Below are positions 1 through 7,762 of a stretch of 27,222 bases of DNA, one piece after another. The position numbers and the translations under genes were made by a program. The notes beneath the pieces were generated by a model. That model searched no databases, was not told where the DNA came from, and saw only the letters and a list, made by a program, of their open reading frames with translations. Every line of letters starts with the position of its first letter. Positions within the stretch are counted from its first letter, which is position 1. The DNA comes from a virus, in IMG/VR virus record IMGVR_UViG_3300037070_003768, positions 1-27,222 of that record. One strand, written 5' to 3'.

Positions 1-133
1 GCAGCGAGCAGTCGCGGATGTCGCGTTGCGCCTTGCGGTCGCGGCCCTGGACCTTGACGCCGAGGGTTTCCAGGCGGGCCACCAGATGCTGGCCGATAAA
101 GCCGAGATGTCCGGTGACCAGAGCGGACTTCAT
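1..133 (-). CDS. NAD-dependent sugar epimerase/dehydratase, N-terminus only
   Basis: Only the first 44 codons are inside the window; the gene runs off the left edge. Residues 6-13 read VTGHLGFIG, the Rossmann dinucleotide-binding loop (GxxGxxG) at the very N-terminus typical of extended short-chain dehydrogenases such as GalE or RmlB. Known members epimerise or dehydrate nucleotide-activated sugars in the cytoplasm. The start codon (131-133) overlaps the stop of the gene upstream as ATGA, so the two minus-strand genes are probably one transcript and translationally coupled. Substrate cannot be judged from this fragment. The context of glycosyltransferase-like genes on the other strand fits a role in making a sugar donor. 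A related reductase of the same superfamily is possible. Confidence 0.75.
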   Translation of the reverse strand, partial: MKSALVTGHLGFIGQHLVARLETLGVKVQGRDRKAQRDIRDCSL

Positions 134-696
134 CCCTTCTCCATCAGTGATTTGAGCGCCGCGTCGTAGGCGGCCTGCCCGGTTTCCTTGGTGTAGCCGA
201 CGCTCTTGACCTCAGTCCCGCCGCCGTCACTACCTGCGATATCGTGGGCGTCGATGGTGATCGACTTGTCGTATTTCTCCACCACCGGCTTGCCGTCCAC
301 GTCGGCACCCAAGTTGATGGTGATGACAAAGCGTTCGCTCAACGGCTTGTCGCCGTTTTTCGCCTCGCCGACGCCCGCGTTCTTGGCCAGGAGTTTGGCG
401 ACGTCGGTGGCCGCCACCAGCGGCTCACGCATGTCGAGCGCACGTCGTGTAATGGCGGGCAACAGCTGCTCCAGATAGGCCAGCGAGCCGATTTTCACCC
501 GGTCCGCTGTCGAGGTGGTTGAATTCCACTCCAGCGTGAACTGTTCTTTCGCCCTCGCAAAGAACTCCAGCTTGCAGATCTCGTAATAGTCGGTCTCGTC
601 GATGCCGAAATCGCTGAAGATCTGCTTGTAGGGGCGGATGTTCATGGCCATTTCGCGGGCCAGCTTCGCCAGGGTGATTTCGTCGAGGTCGATCAT
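130..696 (-). CDS. putative small terminase subunit-like protein
   Basis: This is a 188-residue, mostly helical acidic protein. The reading frame is open further upstream, but I choose the ATG at 694-696 (MIDLDEIT...) because the extension would run into the portal gene and its promoter, and a G-rich stretch (TATGGGG) sits just upstream. Residues 1-100 form helix-rich blocks with a conserved-looking FTLEWNS segment and a run ending in LAKNAGVGE; the tail after residue 120 is beta/loop-like and charged. Proteins with this layout lie next to terminase or portal genes in many podovirus-like phages and are often labelled small terminase or DNA-packaging protein. I see no clear helix-turn-helix, so the call is weak. 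It is transcribed divergently from portal, which is unusual if it is a packaging gene. A regulator or a virion-associated protein are alternatives. Confidence 0.35.
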   Translation of the reverse strand: MIDLDEITLAKLAREMAMNIRPYKQIFSDFGIDETDYYEICKLEFFARAKEQFTLEWNSTTSTADRVKIGSLAYLEQLLPAITRRALDMREPLVAATDVAKLLAKNAGVGEAKNGDKPLSERFVITINLGADVDGKPVVEKYDKSITIDAHDIAGSDGGGTEVKSVGYTKETGQAAYDAALKSLMEKG

Positions 697-719
697 GGTG
701 GCCCCATAGCATGTAAGTA

Positions 720-753
720 TTAAGCAATTATTAGCATTTGTCTGGTTTCTTAG
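720..753 (+). promoter_or_regulatory. putative phage promoter A, upstream of portal
   Basis: Contains TTAAG (720-724), four bases, then TATTAG (729-734) followed by CATTTGT. The same arrangement recurs without gaps at 7725, 9215 and 12274. The portal ATG at 758 lies exactly 29 nt from the first base of TATTAG, the same spacing as in copy B, and no Shine-Dalgarno sequence precedes it. The downstream CTAG of the other copies is replaced here by CTTAG four to five bases later. Whether TATTAR acts as a sigma-type -10 or as part of a phage-polymerase promoter cannot be told from sequence. Confidence 0.6.
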
Positions 754-757
754 CCCG

Positions 758-3127
758 ATGGCAGACCCACAGCTCAATGGCGGCGGCCCGCTTGGCCAGC
801 AAGGCGTCATGAACGTCGTCCCTCCGGCGGCGTATGAGGCCATGCTGCTGAAGCAGCAGCAGGACAAGGCAGCCCAAATGGCCCCGCAACCGGCGGCGGT
901 AGCGCCCCCGGAGCTGGTCGGCTACATCCGCGCCCAGTTCGAGATGATGCGCAACCATCGCAATACCGCCTCTGGCTGGTCCAACCGGATGCTGGAGGCG
1001 CTGCGCACCTTCAACGGGCAATATTCGCCGACAAAAATGCAGGAAGTGAATAAATTCGGTGGCTCCCAGGTCTATGCCAGGCTAACAGCTCAGAAGTGCC
1101 GGGCGGCAAGCTCGCTATTGCGGGATATCTATCTGGGTCCAGACCGGCCATGGTCGGTGCGTCCGCCTGCGGACCCGGATATCCCCGACGAAATCGTGCA
1201 GAAGATCGACGGCCTCATGCAAAGTGAGGCCCAGATGATCCAGCAGACCACCGGGCAACCGGCCTCTCCCGACGATATCCGCAAGCGCAAGGACTCGCTG
1301 ATGGACAGTGCGCGCGAGGCCGCGCGCAAGAAGGCCAGGCAACAGGCCCAGATTGCCGAGGACCGCATCGAGGAATTCCTGCGCGAGGGCGGCTTCTACC
1401 ACGCGCTGGCCGAATTTCTGGTCGATCTGCCGATTTTCCCGTTCGCCTGCATCAAGGGGCCGGTGGTCAAGATCATGCCGCAGGTGAAATGGCCGCCGGG
1501 CGGGGGGCGGCCTACGGTCGAGCAGGTGCCGATAATGACGTGGGGGAGGACATCCCCGTTCGACCTGTGGTGGACGCCGGGGATTGCCGATATCGAGAAC
1601 GCCAGCGTGATCGAGAAATCACGGCTGACGCGGGCCGAACTTAACGATTGCCTGGACCTGCCGGGTTTCGACCATAACGAGGTGCGGGCGGTACTGGACG
1701 AGTACGGGCGTGGCGGCCTGTACGACAACTGGGACACCACGGACGCGGAGCGCGCGGTGCTGGAGTCCCGAGAGAATCCGGCGTGGAACCGGTCCGGTCT
1801 CATCACCCAGATGGAGTTTCATGGCAACGTGCAGGGCCGCATCCTGCAGGAATACGGCATGCCGGGGGTGTCCGACGAATTGCGCGACTACAGGATCGAC
1901 GCATGGTGTATTGGCTCGCATATCATCAAGGCGCAACTATCGCCTTCGCCGCGTGCGCGGCATCCGTATTTCATTACCTCGTTCGAGAAAGTGCCAGGGA
2001 CGCCGCTGGGAAACGGCTTGACCGAGATGATCGCGGATTTGCAGGATGTCGCGAACGCTACGCTACGAGCCTTGGTCAACAATGTCTCGATTGCGTCCGG
2101 CCCGCAGGCGGTCGTCAACGACGACCGTGTGCTGCCGGAGGACAATACGGACGATATCTACCCCTGGAAGCGGTGGCATGTCAGGAACGATCCGGTCGGC
2201 GACAATGCCAAGGCCCCGGTGGAGTTCTTCCAGCCGCAGAGCAACGCCCAGGAACTCATCATGGTGTTCAAGACCTTCGTCGAACTGAGCGACGATGTGT
2301 CGGCGATCCCGAAGTATATTGGCGGCCAGGCCAGCGGCGGGGCGGGCCGAACTGCTTCTGGCTTGGCCATGCTGATGGGCAACGCCTCCAAGATCTTACA
2401 GACGGTGGCCGCCAACGTTGACAGGGACGTGTTCGAGCTGGCGCTGCAGCAACTGGCCGATCTGGTGCTGCTGTCCGATACATCGGGCATCCTGACCGGT
2501 GAGGAGGACCTTTATGTCCAGGGTGTTTCGGTGGCTGTGCAGCGCGAGACCCAGCGCCAGCGCCAGCTCGAATTCCTGCAGCACACCAACAACCCGATTG
2601 ATATGGGCATCATGGGCAACATGGGCCGTGGGGCCGTGCTTCGCTCTGTATCTCAAACTATCGGTCTAGACGGCGACAAGGTAGTGCCGTCGGACGAGGA
2701 GCTGGAGAAGAAGCAGAAGGCCCAGGACGAGCAGGCCGCCCAGCAGGCCATCGGCCAGAAGGTCGAGCAGGGCATCCAGCTCGGCGTCCAGCAGGGCATC
2801 ACCAAGATCACGGCGGAATTGACCCAGGCGGGCATCGCCCAACAGGCGATGATGGGTCAAGGGATGGGGGCCGGGCCTCCTGGCCAGGGTATGGGTCCGC
2901 CTCCCGGCGGGCCGGGGGGTGGTCCTGGTCAGTCCTCGCCTCCCGGTCAACCGCCGGGTGGGCCGCAACCGCCCGCCAACCAGCAGGAAGCTGCCGGGCA
3001 GGCCCAAGGCAACCAGGCTTCCCCCATGAGCAATCAGTTTGCCCAGCCCGCCAACGTGGTGGGCAACCAGCGGCAACCCCCAGGTCCAGGCGGACGACCG
3101 CCCCCTATCGGAGGCGGACCAGGCTAA
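758..3127 (+). CDS. portal (head-tail connector) protein
   Basis: This 789-residue protein is the likely dodecameric ring at the capsid vertex through which DNA is packaged and ejected. The body (about residues 45-640) is a mixed alpha/beta sequence. The segment around residues 520-570 reads IGGQASGGAGRTASGLAMLMGNASK, shortened here to its landmarks GRTASG and MLMGNASK, which is the hallmark of podovirus-type portals just before the long crown/barrel helices. Residues 650-705 are Gln/Lys-rich and helical. From about residue 705 to the end the protein is almost only Gly, Pro, Gln and Met, a disordered tail; this makes it longer than most portals. It has no Shine-Dalgarno and probably a very short leader. 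The gene heads the first plus-strand block. Confidence 0.8.
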   Translation: MADPQLNGGGPLGQQGVMNVVPPAAYEAMLLKQQQDKAAQMAPQPAAVAPPELVGYIRAQFEMMRNHRNTASGWSNRMLEALRTFNGQYSPTKMQEVNKFGGSQVYARLTAQKCRAASSLLRDIYLGPDRPWSVRPPADPDIPDEIVQKIDGLMQSEAQMIQQTTGQPASPDDIRKRKDSLMDSAREAARKKARQQAQIAEDRIEEFLREGGFYHALAEFLVDLPIFPFACIKGPVVKIMPQVKWPPGGGRPTVEQVPIMTWGRTSPFDLWWTPGIADIENASVIEKSRLTRAELNDCLDLPGFDHNEVRAVLDEYGRGGLYDNWDTTDAERAVLESRENPAWNRSGLITQMEFHGNVQGRILQEYGMPGVSDELRDYRIDAWCIGSHIIKAQLSPSPRARHPYFITSFEKVPGTPLGNGLTEMIADLQDVANATLRALVNNVSIASGPQAVVNDDRVLPEDNTDDIYPWKRWHVRNDPVGDNAKAPVEFFQPQSNAQELIMVFKTFVELSDDVSAIPKYIGGQASGGAGRTASGLAMLMGNASKILQTVAANVDRDVFELALQQLADLVLLSDTSGILTGEEDLYVQGVSVAVQRETQRQRQLEFLQHTNNPIDMGIMGNMGRGAVLRSVSQTIGLDGDKVVPSDEELEKKQKAQDEQAAQQAIGQKVEQGIQLGVQQGITKITAELTQAGIAQQAMMGQGMGAGPPGQGMGPPPGGPGGGPGQSSPPGQPPGGPQPPANQQEAAGQAQGNQASPMSNQFAQPANVVGNQRQPPGPGGRPPPIGGGPG

Positions 3128-3142
3128 CCAAGGAGAACGAGC

Positions 3143-3409
3143 ATGACCACAGGCGCTACCGGACCGACGGGTCCTGCGATCAAGACCTTCTACATCAAGA
3201 CTCGCCGGACCAGTCCGTTTCTCTACGAAACCGTCGAGGCGATGGACCGCGAGATGGCGATTAACCAGCTGACAAGCGCCATTCCCGAGGGCGAGCAGCT
3301 TGAGGTTATGGACGTTACCGACATCACCGGGATGGAGGGGCCGACCGGGACAACCGGTGCGTCGGGTCCGACCGGGACAACCGGTGCGTCGGGAGCCGCG
3401 CGCAAGTAA
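3143..3409 (+). CDS. short collagen-like protein
   Basis: The protein has 88 residues and a good AAGGAG ribosome site at 3130. It starts with a brief Gly-X-Y stretch (GATGPTGP), continues with a small globular segment (residues 12-62, with YIKTRRTSPFLYE and an acidic EGEQLEVMDV strand), and ends with a second Gly-X-Y run built of Gly-Pro-Thr, Gly-Thr-Thr and Gly-Ala-Ser triplets. The globular part is not one I recognise. The stop overlaps the start of the glycosyltransferase gene by one base (TAATG), so the two proteins are coupled. The collagen stretches are probably too short to be stable alone, so it may attach to longer collagen fibres encoded downstream or be a substrate of the neighbour enzyme; both are inference. 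Confidence 0.75.
   Translation: MTTGATGPTGPAIKTFYIKTRRTSPFLYETVEAMDREMAINQLTSAIPEGEQLEVMDVTDITGMEGPTGTTGASGPTGTTGASGAARK
3341..3394 (+). repeat. tandem 27-bp duplication in collagen-like tail
   Basis: Two adjacent 27-base units (3341-3367 and 3368-3394) differ only at the last base. Each encodes the nine residues PTGTTGASG. The near identity points to recent duplication by slippage or unequal recombination, the usual way collagen-like repeats change length. Confidence 0.9.
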
Positions 3410-5409
3410 TGTCGCGTTTGATATGGAACGCCATCGTCAAGAACGAGGCAGCGATCATCGACCGCTGCGTCAGCTCACTGTTGCCGCATATCGACGGTGC
3501 CGTCATCGTCGATACCGGCTCCACCGACAAGACGATTGACATCCTGCGGACACGGTTCAAGCAGGCCAACAAACCCATCGAGGTTTATTTACAGGATTTC
3601 ATTGATTTCGAGGACGCCAGGAATTGGGCGTTGTTTTACGCGCGAGAGAGTGCGCTGGAGTGGGATTACCTCCTGCTGGCCGACGCCGACATGGAGTTGA
3701 AGGTCAACAAGCCCAATTGGCTCAACGGCGCGAAGGGATTGTCCTATGACCTCAAGCAGACCGCCGGATCCGTTGGATATTATAATCGACGAGTGGTTAG
3801 TCGCGCAGCTGCAGGCCAGTACGTTGGCGTCACGCATGAGTATCTTGACGTGGCAACGGACGGTTGCCTTGATGGCGCTGAGTTTATCGACCATGCAGAT
3901 GGAGCTAACCGGCCTGAAAAGTTCAGCCGCGATATTGCCCTTCTTGAAAAAGCCCTCGAAACCGAGACTCGTCCCGGACTGATCCAGCGATACCACTTTT
4001 ACTTAGGCCAGTCCTACTTCGATGCGGGCCAGTGGGCCAAGGCGGCGGAGCATTACAAGATACGGACAGAGCTGGGCGGGTTCGACGAGGAAGTGTGGAA
4101 TGCGCAACTGCATTACGCGCACTGTCTGGAAAACCTTGGCGACAAACCTGGATTCCTCTGGGAATTGCTACGGGCCTATCAGCTTCGTCCACATCGAGTT
4201 GAGTCGTTGTACGATCTTGCCAAATATTTCCGGGAACGAGGTGACAACCAGGCTTCGTTGCTCTTTTCCGAATCCGGAATGCGCGTGCCGTACCCCAAAG
4301 ACGATCTGCTGTTCGTCAATAATTACGTATATCGAACTGGCCTGAGAGAAGAATACGCGATCTGCGCCTACTACGATTCGCACCAGCGGCATCGTGGTGC
4401 CAAGGTTTGCAACGCGCTGGCGCTGGACAAGAATGGCACGCATCAATCGCGCGAGCAGGCGCGGGCCAACCAGTATTGGTACCTGAAGCCGCTGGGCCAG
4501 CACGTCGAATCCTTCGATCCCAAGCTAATCGAGTTCGAGCCAGAGCCGGGCTGGGTGCCGATGAACCCCTCCATCATCAACTGGAGTGGTGCACCATCGC
4601 TATTGGTTCGCACCGTGAACTACCGAATTACGCCAGAGGGGGTTTATGCAATACGGGGACGTGACGGTACTTATAGTCGGGAGCATCCTATTAATACTCG
4701 TAATTATCTTCTCAATCTGGATTACGAACTGAATGTCCAATTTAGCGCTGAAATAGAACTGCCGGAGAACTGGCCGGAAGCCAAATACGATCTGGTGCGG
4801 GGATTCGAGGATTCCCGGCTGTTCCAGTGGCACAACCAGTTATGCACGCTTTCGACGGTGCGGGAGCTGAATGCCGGAGGCTGGTGCGAGCAGGTGCTGG
4901 CCCCGATTCTGATTCATGACGGCAAGGCGCGCTATGGCCCCTGGCAGCAAATTTTGCTGCCCAACCGCCAGAACGAAAAGAACTGGATGCCCTGGGTGCA
5001 GGGTGACGTCATCAAATACGTCTACCGGCTGGGCACCCTGGTCGATAGCCAGGGCATGCAGACCTTCCACCGCGATCCGGATCTGGACATTGGCCATATC
5101 AGCGGTGGCTCGCAGGTTTGCACGGCGGAAGGCATTCACATCGCCGTGGTGCATGAGGCCCGGCACATTCCAGGCAGCCCCTGCCGTTACTACCAGCATC
5201 GCTTCGTGACCTTCGCCAACGACGGCGGAGTGCTGCGAATGTCGCCGCCGTTCGTGTTTCACGAACGGCAGATCGAGTTTGCCGCCGGGCTGGCCTACTT
5301 CCCCGATAAAAGACAGCTGATGGTGAGTTACGGGGTTCGGGACTGTGAGGCTTGGGTTGCCACCATGGACCTCGACGACGTGATTGCCTTTATCGCGGAG
5401 GGATCATGA
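3409..5409 (+). CDS. family 2 glycosyltransferase fused to TPR and beta-propeller domains
   Basis: The protein has 666 residues in three parts. Residues 1-180 are a GT-A fold, family 2 glycosyltransferase: KNE at 11-13, the nucleotide-binding DTGSTD at 35-40, ARN at 70-72 and the metal-binding DAD at 92-94. Residues about 190-345 carry helix pairs like tetratricopeptide repeats (YFDAGQWAKAAEHY, YDLAKYFRERGDNQAS). Residues about 380-660 resemble a five-bladed propeller of the GH43/GH130 type, with NPSI, RGFEDSRLF (about 464-472), KNWMPW, SGGSQV and a closing FAAGLAYF...VSYGVRD. Known GT2 enzymes move a sugar from a nucleotide donor to an acceptor. The propeller may bind or trim glycans. It follows the short collagen-like gene with a one-base overlap and overlaps the next gene as ATGA. 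A host glycan or a virion protein are both possible acceptors. Confidence 0.8.
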   Translation: MSRLIWNAIVKNEAAIIDRCVSSLLPHIDGAVIVDTGSTDKTIDILRTRFKQANKPIEVYLQDFIDFEDARNWALFYARESALEWDYLLLADADMELKVNKPNWLNGAKGLSYDLKQTAGSVGYYNRRVVSRAAAGQYVGVTHEYLDVATDGCLDGAEFIDHADGANRPEKFSRDIALLEKALETETRPGLIQRYHFYLGQSYFDAGQWAKAAEHYKIRTELGGFDEEVWNAQLHYAHCLENLGDKPGFLWELLRAYQLRPHRVESLYDLAKYFRERGDNQASLLFSESGMRVPYPKDDLLFVNNYVYRTGLREEYAICAYYDSHQRHRGAKVCNALALDKNGTHQSREQARANQYWYLKPLGQHVESFDPKLIEFEPEPGWVPMNPSIINWSGAPSLLVRTVNYRITPEGVYAIRGRDGTYSREHPINTRNYLLNLDYELNVQFSAEIELPENWPEAKYDLVRGFEDSRLFQWHNQLCTLSTVRELNAGGWCEQVLAPILIHDGKARYGPWQQILLPNRQNEKNWMPWVQGDVIKYVYRLGTLVDSQGMQTFHRDPDLDIGHISGGSQVCTAEGIHIAVVHEARHIPGSPCRYYQHRFVTFANDGGVLRMSPPFVFHERQIEFAAGLAYFPDKRQLMVSYGVRDCEAWVATMDLDDVIAFIAEGS

Positions 5410-6080
5410 TTACCGCCGTCACCGGCTTCGTGCCGATCCCCGGATACCCGCGTTCGGAAGCGACCTATCGGGCGCTGGGGCGCAGGCTGCTCGATTGCGG
5501 CATTCCCATCATGACGCTGGAGAACGACCTGGAGGAGTGCTGGCTGTACGAGTTCCTGGAGGATCGCGGGCGCATGCCGACCCATTCGGTCAGCGACAAT
5601 CCGGACAAGAACACGCTGGCCTACCACATCGTGCAGGCGCAGAAGTCGGAGTGGCTGGCGCTGGCGGCGACACAGAACCCGGAAGCCGAGGTGCTGGTCT
5701 GGATCGACTACGGGATTTTCCATATTCCGGACATAACCCCTCAAATCGTCAGGGATTTCATGGCGCGGGCGGCGGGTGAGAAGACTATCGCGATTCCCGG
5801 CTGCTGGGACGAGGACTACATCTATGACGATCACCATCCGTGCTGGCGGTTCTGCGGCGGGGTGATCGTGGTGCCGAGGCGCTACGTGTTCGCGTTCGAC
5901 CGCGCCATGAAGCGCGAATACGTCCGCTGGATCGACCAGACCAACAACCTGTCCTGGGAGGTCAACACCATCGCCAGGATCGAGCGGAACGAGCCGGATC
6001 TGCCGATCTGGCATTACCAGGCCGACCATGGCCGGATGCTGTTCACTGAATACAAAGCGGGGGTGGAAAATGCCCTATGA
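5406..6080 (+). CDS. HtrL/YibB-like putative glycosyltransferase
   Basis: The ATG at 5406 overlaps the previous stop (ATGA) and has GGAGGG upstream, so I prefer it to the longer frame starting at 5352. The product has 224 residues. It opens with a strand and VTGFVPIPGYPRSEATY, then has VLVWIDYGIF near residue 100 and a WRFCGGVIVVPR block near 155, ending in WHYQADHGRM. This order (early Arg/Tyr motif, WIDxG, FxGGxxxxP, C-terminal DH) resembles the HtrL/YibB/WlaTC family, which is linked to surface glycan synthesis. WID could be the metal-binding equivalent of DxD. No signal peptide or membrane helix is seen. It lies in the same operon as the glycosyltransferase, which supports a sugar-transfer role. 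Family assignment is by eye. Confidence 0.5.
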   Translation: MITAVTGFVPIPGYPRSEATYRALGRRLLDCGIPIMTLENDLEECWLYEFLEDRGRMPTHSVSDNPDKNTLAYHIVQAQKSEWLALAATQNPEAEVLVWIDYGIFHIPDITPQIVRDFMARAAGEKTIAIPGCWDEDYIYDDHHPCWRFCGGVIVVPRRYVFAFDRAMKREYVRWIDQTNNLSWEVNTIARIERNEPDLPIWHYQADHGRMLFTEYKAGVENAL

Positions 6081-7050
6081 TCGCGTGGTTATTTCTTCCG
6101 GGCACGGGCTGTACGTTCGCGGCGCGTCCGGGGTGCTGGACGAGGTGGACGAGGCCCGCAAGGTGGTGGAGCAGGTGGCTACGGCGCTGCGGATGGGCGG
6201 CATCGAGACGGTCACCTACCACGATGACGTCAGCAAGACCCAGAACGAAAACCTGAACCGGATCGTGGACTTCCATAATAGCAAGGCCAGGGACCTCGAC
6301 ATCAGCTGTCATTTCAACGCCTACCAAAGCACGTCCAAGCCGATGGGAACGGAGGTGCTGTACATCACCCAGCATGAACTGGCCAAGAAGATGTCGGCGG
6401 CGATTGCCTCTGTCGGGTTTCTCAACAGGGGCGCGAAAAAACGTAACGACCTGTTTTTCCTCAACCACACGGCGATGCCCGCGATTTTGCTGGAGGTTTG
6501 CTTTGTGGACAGCCAGGCCGACGCCAAGGTCTACCGGGACAGTTTCGACGTCATTTGCAACGAGATCGCGTTCGCGCTGGGGGCTGATTTCGACGGCGAC
6601 ACTGCAATAGAGTTACCCCCTCCGGAAGAAACAGCAGACGAGCTGCTGTGTGCGGGCAAATGTTCGTATTTCGGCGGGCCTGACGATACCGGGGTCAGTC
6701 CCCAGGAAGGGCTGGCGTTTCATTACGATGTTACAAAAACCAACCAGCATCTGTTTCTGCCGTTCGACAATGGGCTGGGTTTAGCCAGAAGGTTAAATCC
6801 CTGGGTTCATTATGTGGCGTGCCGGTGGGATTATGCCGTTACCCCCAAAACAATGCTGGCTAACTCTGGACAGCTGGCGCTGGTGCGCGCAATCAAGACC
6901 GGGCGTGAACTGACCGCCATTCCGGCGGACTGGGGACCGCACCAGGACACTGGCAGAGTGGCCGACCTTTCGCCCAGTCTGATGGCCGATCTTGGAATCG
7001 AGACTGACGACGAAGTAGAGGTTATTTACCCGTACAAAGGAGACACATGA
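6070..7050 (+). CDS. endolysin: N-acetylmuramoyl-L-alanine amidase with C-terminal DPBB-like domain
   Basis: The 326-residue protein starts at ATG 6070, inside the end of the previous gene (11-base overlap). Residues 1-185 are an Amidase_3 (zinc amidase) domain: His12 in SSGHG, a Glu at 28 (or 25) in DEVDEARKVV, His81 in SCHFNAY as zinc ligands, and catalytic Glu142 in LLEVCFVD. Such enzymes cut the amide bond between N-acetylmuramic acid and L-alanine in peptidoglycan. After a Pro/Glu linker (about 187-197), residues 205-326 include ADWGPHQDTGRVADLSPSL and LGIETDDEVEV, the signature of a double-psi beta-barrel as in RlpA-type proteins; here it may bind the wall or be a second hydrolase domain. 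There is no signal peptide, so release would need a holin; it could instead be a virion-borne lysin, given the structural context. Confidence 0.85.
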   Translation: MPYDRVVISSGHGLYVRGASGVLDEVDEARKVVEQVATALRMGGIETVTYHDDVSKTQNENLNRIVDFHNSKARDLDISCHFNAYQSTSKPMGTEVLYITQHELAKKMSAAIASVGFLNRGAKKRNDLFFLNHTAMPAILLEVCFVDSQADAKVYRDSFDVICNEIAFALGADFDGDTAIELPPPEETADELLCAGKCSYFGGPDDTGVSPQEGLAFHYDVTKTNQHLFLPFDNGLGLARRLNPWVHYVACRWDYAVTPKTMLANSGQLALVRAIKTGRELTAIPADWGPHQDTGRVADLSPSLMADLGIETDDEVEVIYPYKGDT

Positions 7051-7634
7051 TGCATCCGTTCCTTGCGATGATCGTTCCGATGGGTGGTTCTATCGGTGGT
7101 GGAGGCCCGGTCGATCCCGGCTATTCGCCGCCGTGGGCACGGCCCAATCCTCCAGGCCAGCCGCCATTGGGGATCTGGGGTCCGACCGACCCGCGTCCGG
7201 GTTATGGCCTTCCCGGCAACCAGCCCTATCCCGACCAGGGTCTTCCCGGTAACCAGCCGTATCCGGATCAGGGTCTTCCCGGCCAGCAGCCGCGCCCGTG
7301 GGATCCGATTCGTTATCCCGACCAGGGCCTGCCGGGCAGCCAGCCGAGGCCGGACCAGGGATTGCCAGCTTTTCCCAGCCATCCGATTTACATCCCGCCG
7401 GTAGGCGCACAGCCGCCGCTGGGGATCTGGGGACCGACCGATCCGAGGCCGGGTTACGGCCTGCCGGGCGAGCAGCCGAAACCGACGCATCCCATCGTGA
7501 TTCCGCCCGACCTGCCGCCGACCACACCCGAAGGTGGCCGGATCGAATGGAAGACGGCGTGGACGCCCACCACCGGCTGGGTGGTGATCGGGATTCCGCA
7601 GGAGCCACATCCAACGCCGTCGTCTAGCTTTTGA
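7047..7634 (+). CDS. Pro/Gly-rich repeat protein of unknown function
   Basis: This 195-residue protein starts with tandem ATGs overlapping the lysin stop (ATGA) and a strong AAAGGAG site. After a hydrophobic N-terminus of about 18 residues it is almost all Pro, Gly, Gln and Asp. A 19-residue block (PPLGIWGPTDPRPGYGLPG) occurs at residues 39-57 and again at 123-141, framing four copies of PDQGLPG. The last 40 residues (GRIEWKTAWTPTTGWVVIGIP) look like a small folded beta segment. The composition suggests an extended, flexible linker-type virion protein. It is the last gene before the terminator. I do not recognise a functional family. A short N-terminal signal or anchor is possible. Confidence 0.7.
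   Translation: MMHPFLAMIVPMGGSIGGGGPVDPGYSPPWARPNPPGQPPLGIWGPTDPRPGYGLPGNQPYPDQGLPGNQPYPDQGLPGQQPRPWDPIRYPDQGLPGSQPRPDQGLPAFPSHPIYIPPVGAQPPLGIWGPTDPRPGYGLPGEQPKPTHPIVIPPDLPPTTPEGGRIEWKTAWTPTTGWVVIGIPQEPHPTPSSSF
7161..7470 (+). repeat. internal repeats in Pro/Gly-rich protein
   Basis: A 57-base unit at 7161-7217 is repeated at 7414-7470 with synonymous changes, encoding identical 19-residue peptides. Between them lie four shorter units encoding PDQGLPG or PDQGLPA. Synonymous divergence with conserved protein sequence indicates that the repeats are old and kept by selection. Confidence 0.85.
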
Positions 7635-7696
7635 GTCAATTGGGGAACGGGTGTCCCGTACCCTCCGGTCGATCATCGAACCGTAACGACAGTCCA

Positions 7697-7723
7697 GGGG
7701 GGCGGGAAACCGCCCCTCTTTTC
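7697..7723 (+). terminator. intrinsic terminator closing the portal-lysin block
   Basis: A perfect GGGGCGG (7699-7705) and CCGCCCC (7710-7716) stem encloses a GAAA tetraloop, followed by TCTTTT. It sits 62 bases after the last stop codon and directly before promoter B, so it separates two transcription units. Confidence 0.9.
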
Positions 7724-7724
7724 A

Positions 7725-7753
7725 TTAAGTAAATATTAACATTTGTTCTCTAG
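7725..7753 (+). promoter_or_regulatory. putative phage promoter B, after the terminator
   Basis: TTAAG (7725-7729), N4, TATTAA (7734-7739), N10, CTAG (7750-7753). It begins just two bases after the terminator T-tract. The ATG at 7763 is 29 nt from the first base of TATTAA, as in copy A, and there is no Shine-Dalgarno sequence. The terminator/promoter pairing is the best contextual support for calling this motif a promoter. Confidence 0.7.
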
Positions 7754-7762
7754 CCTCGCCGT

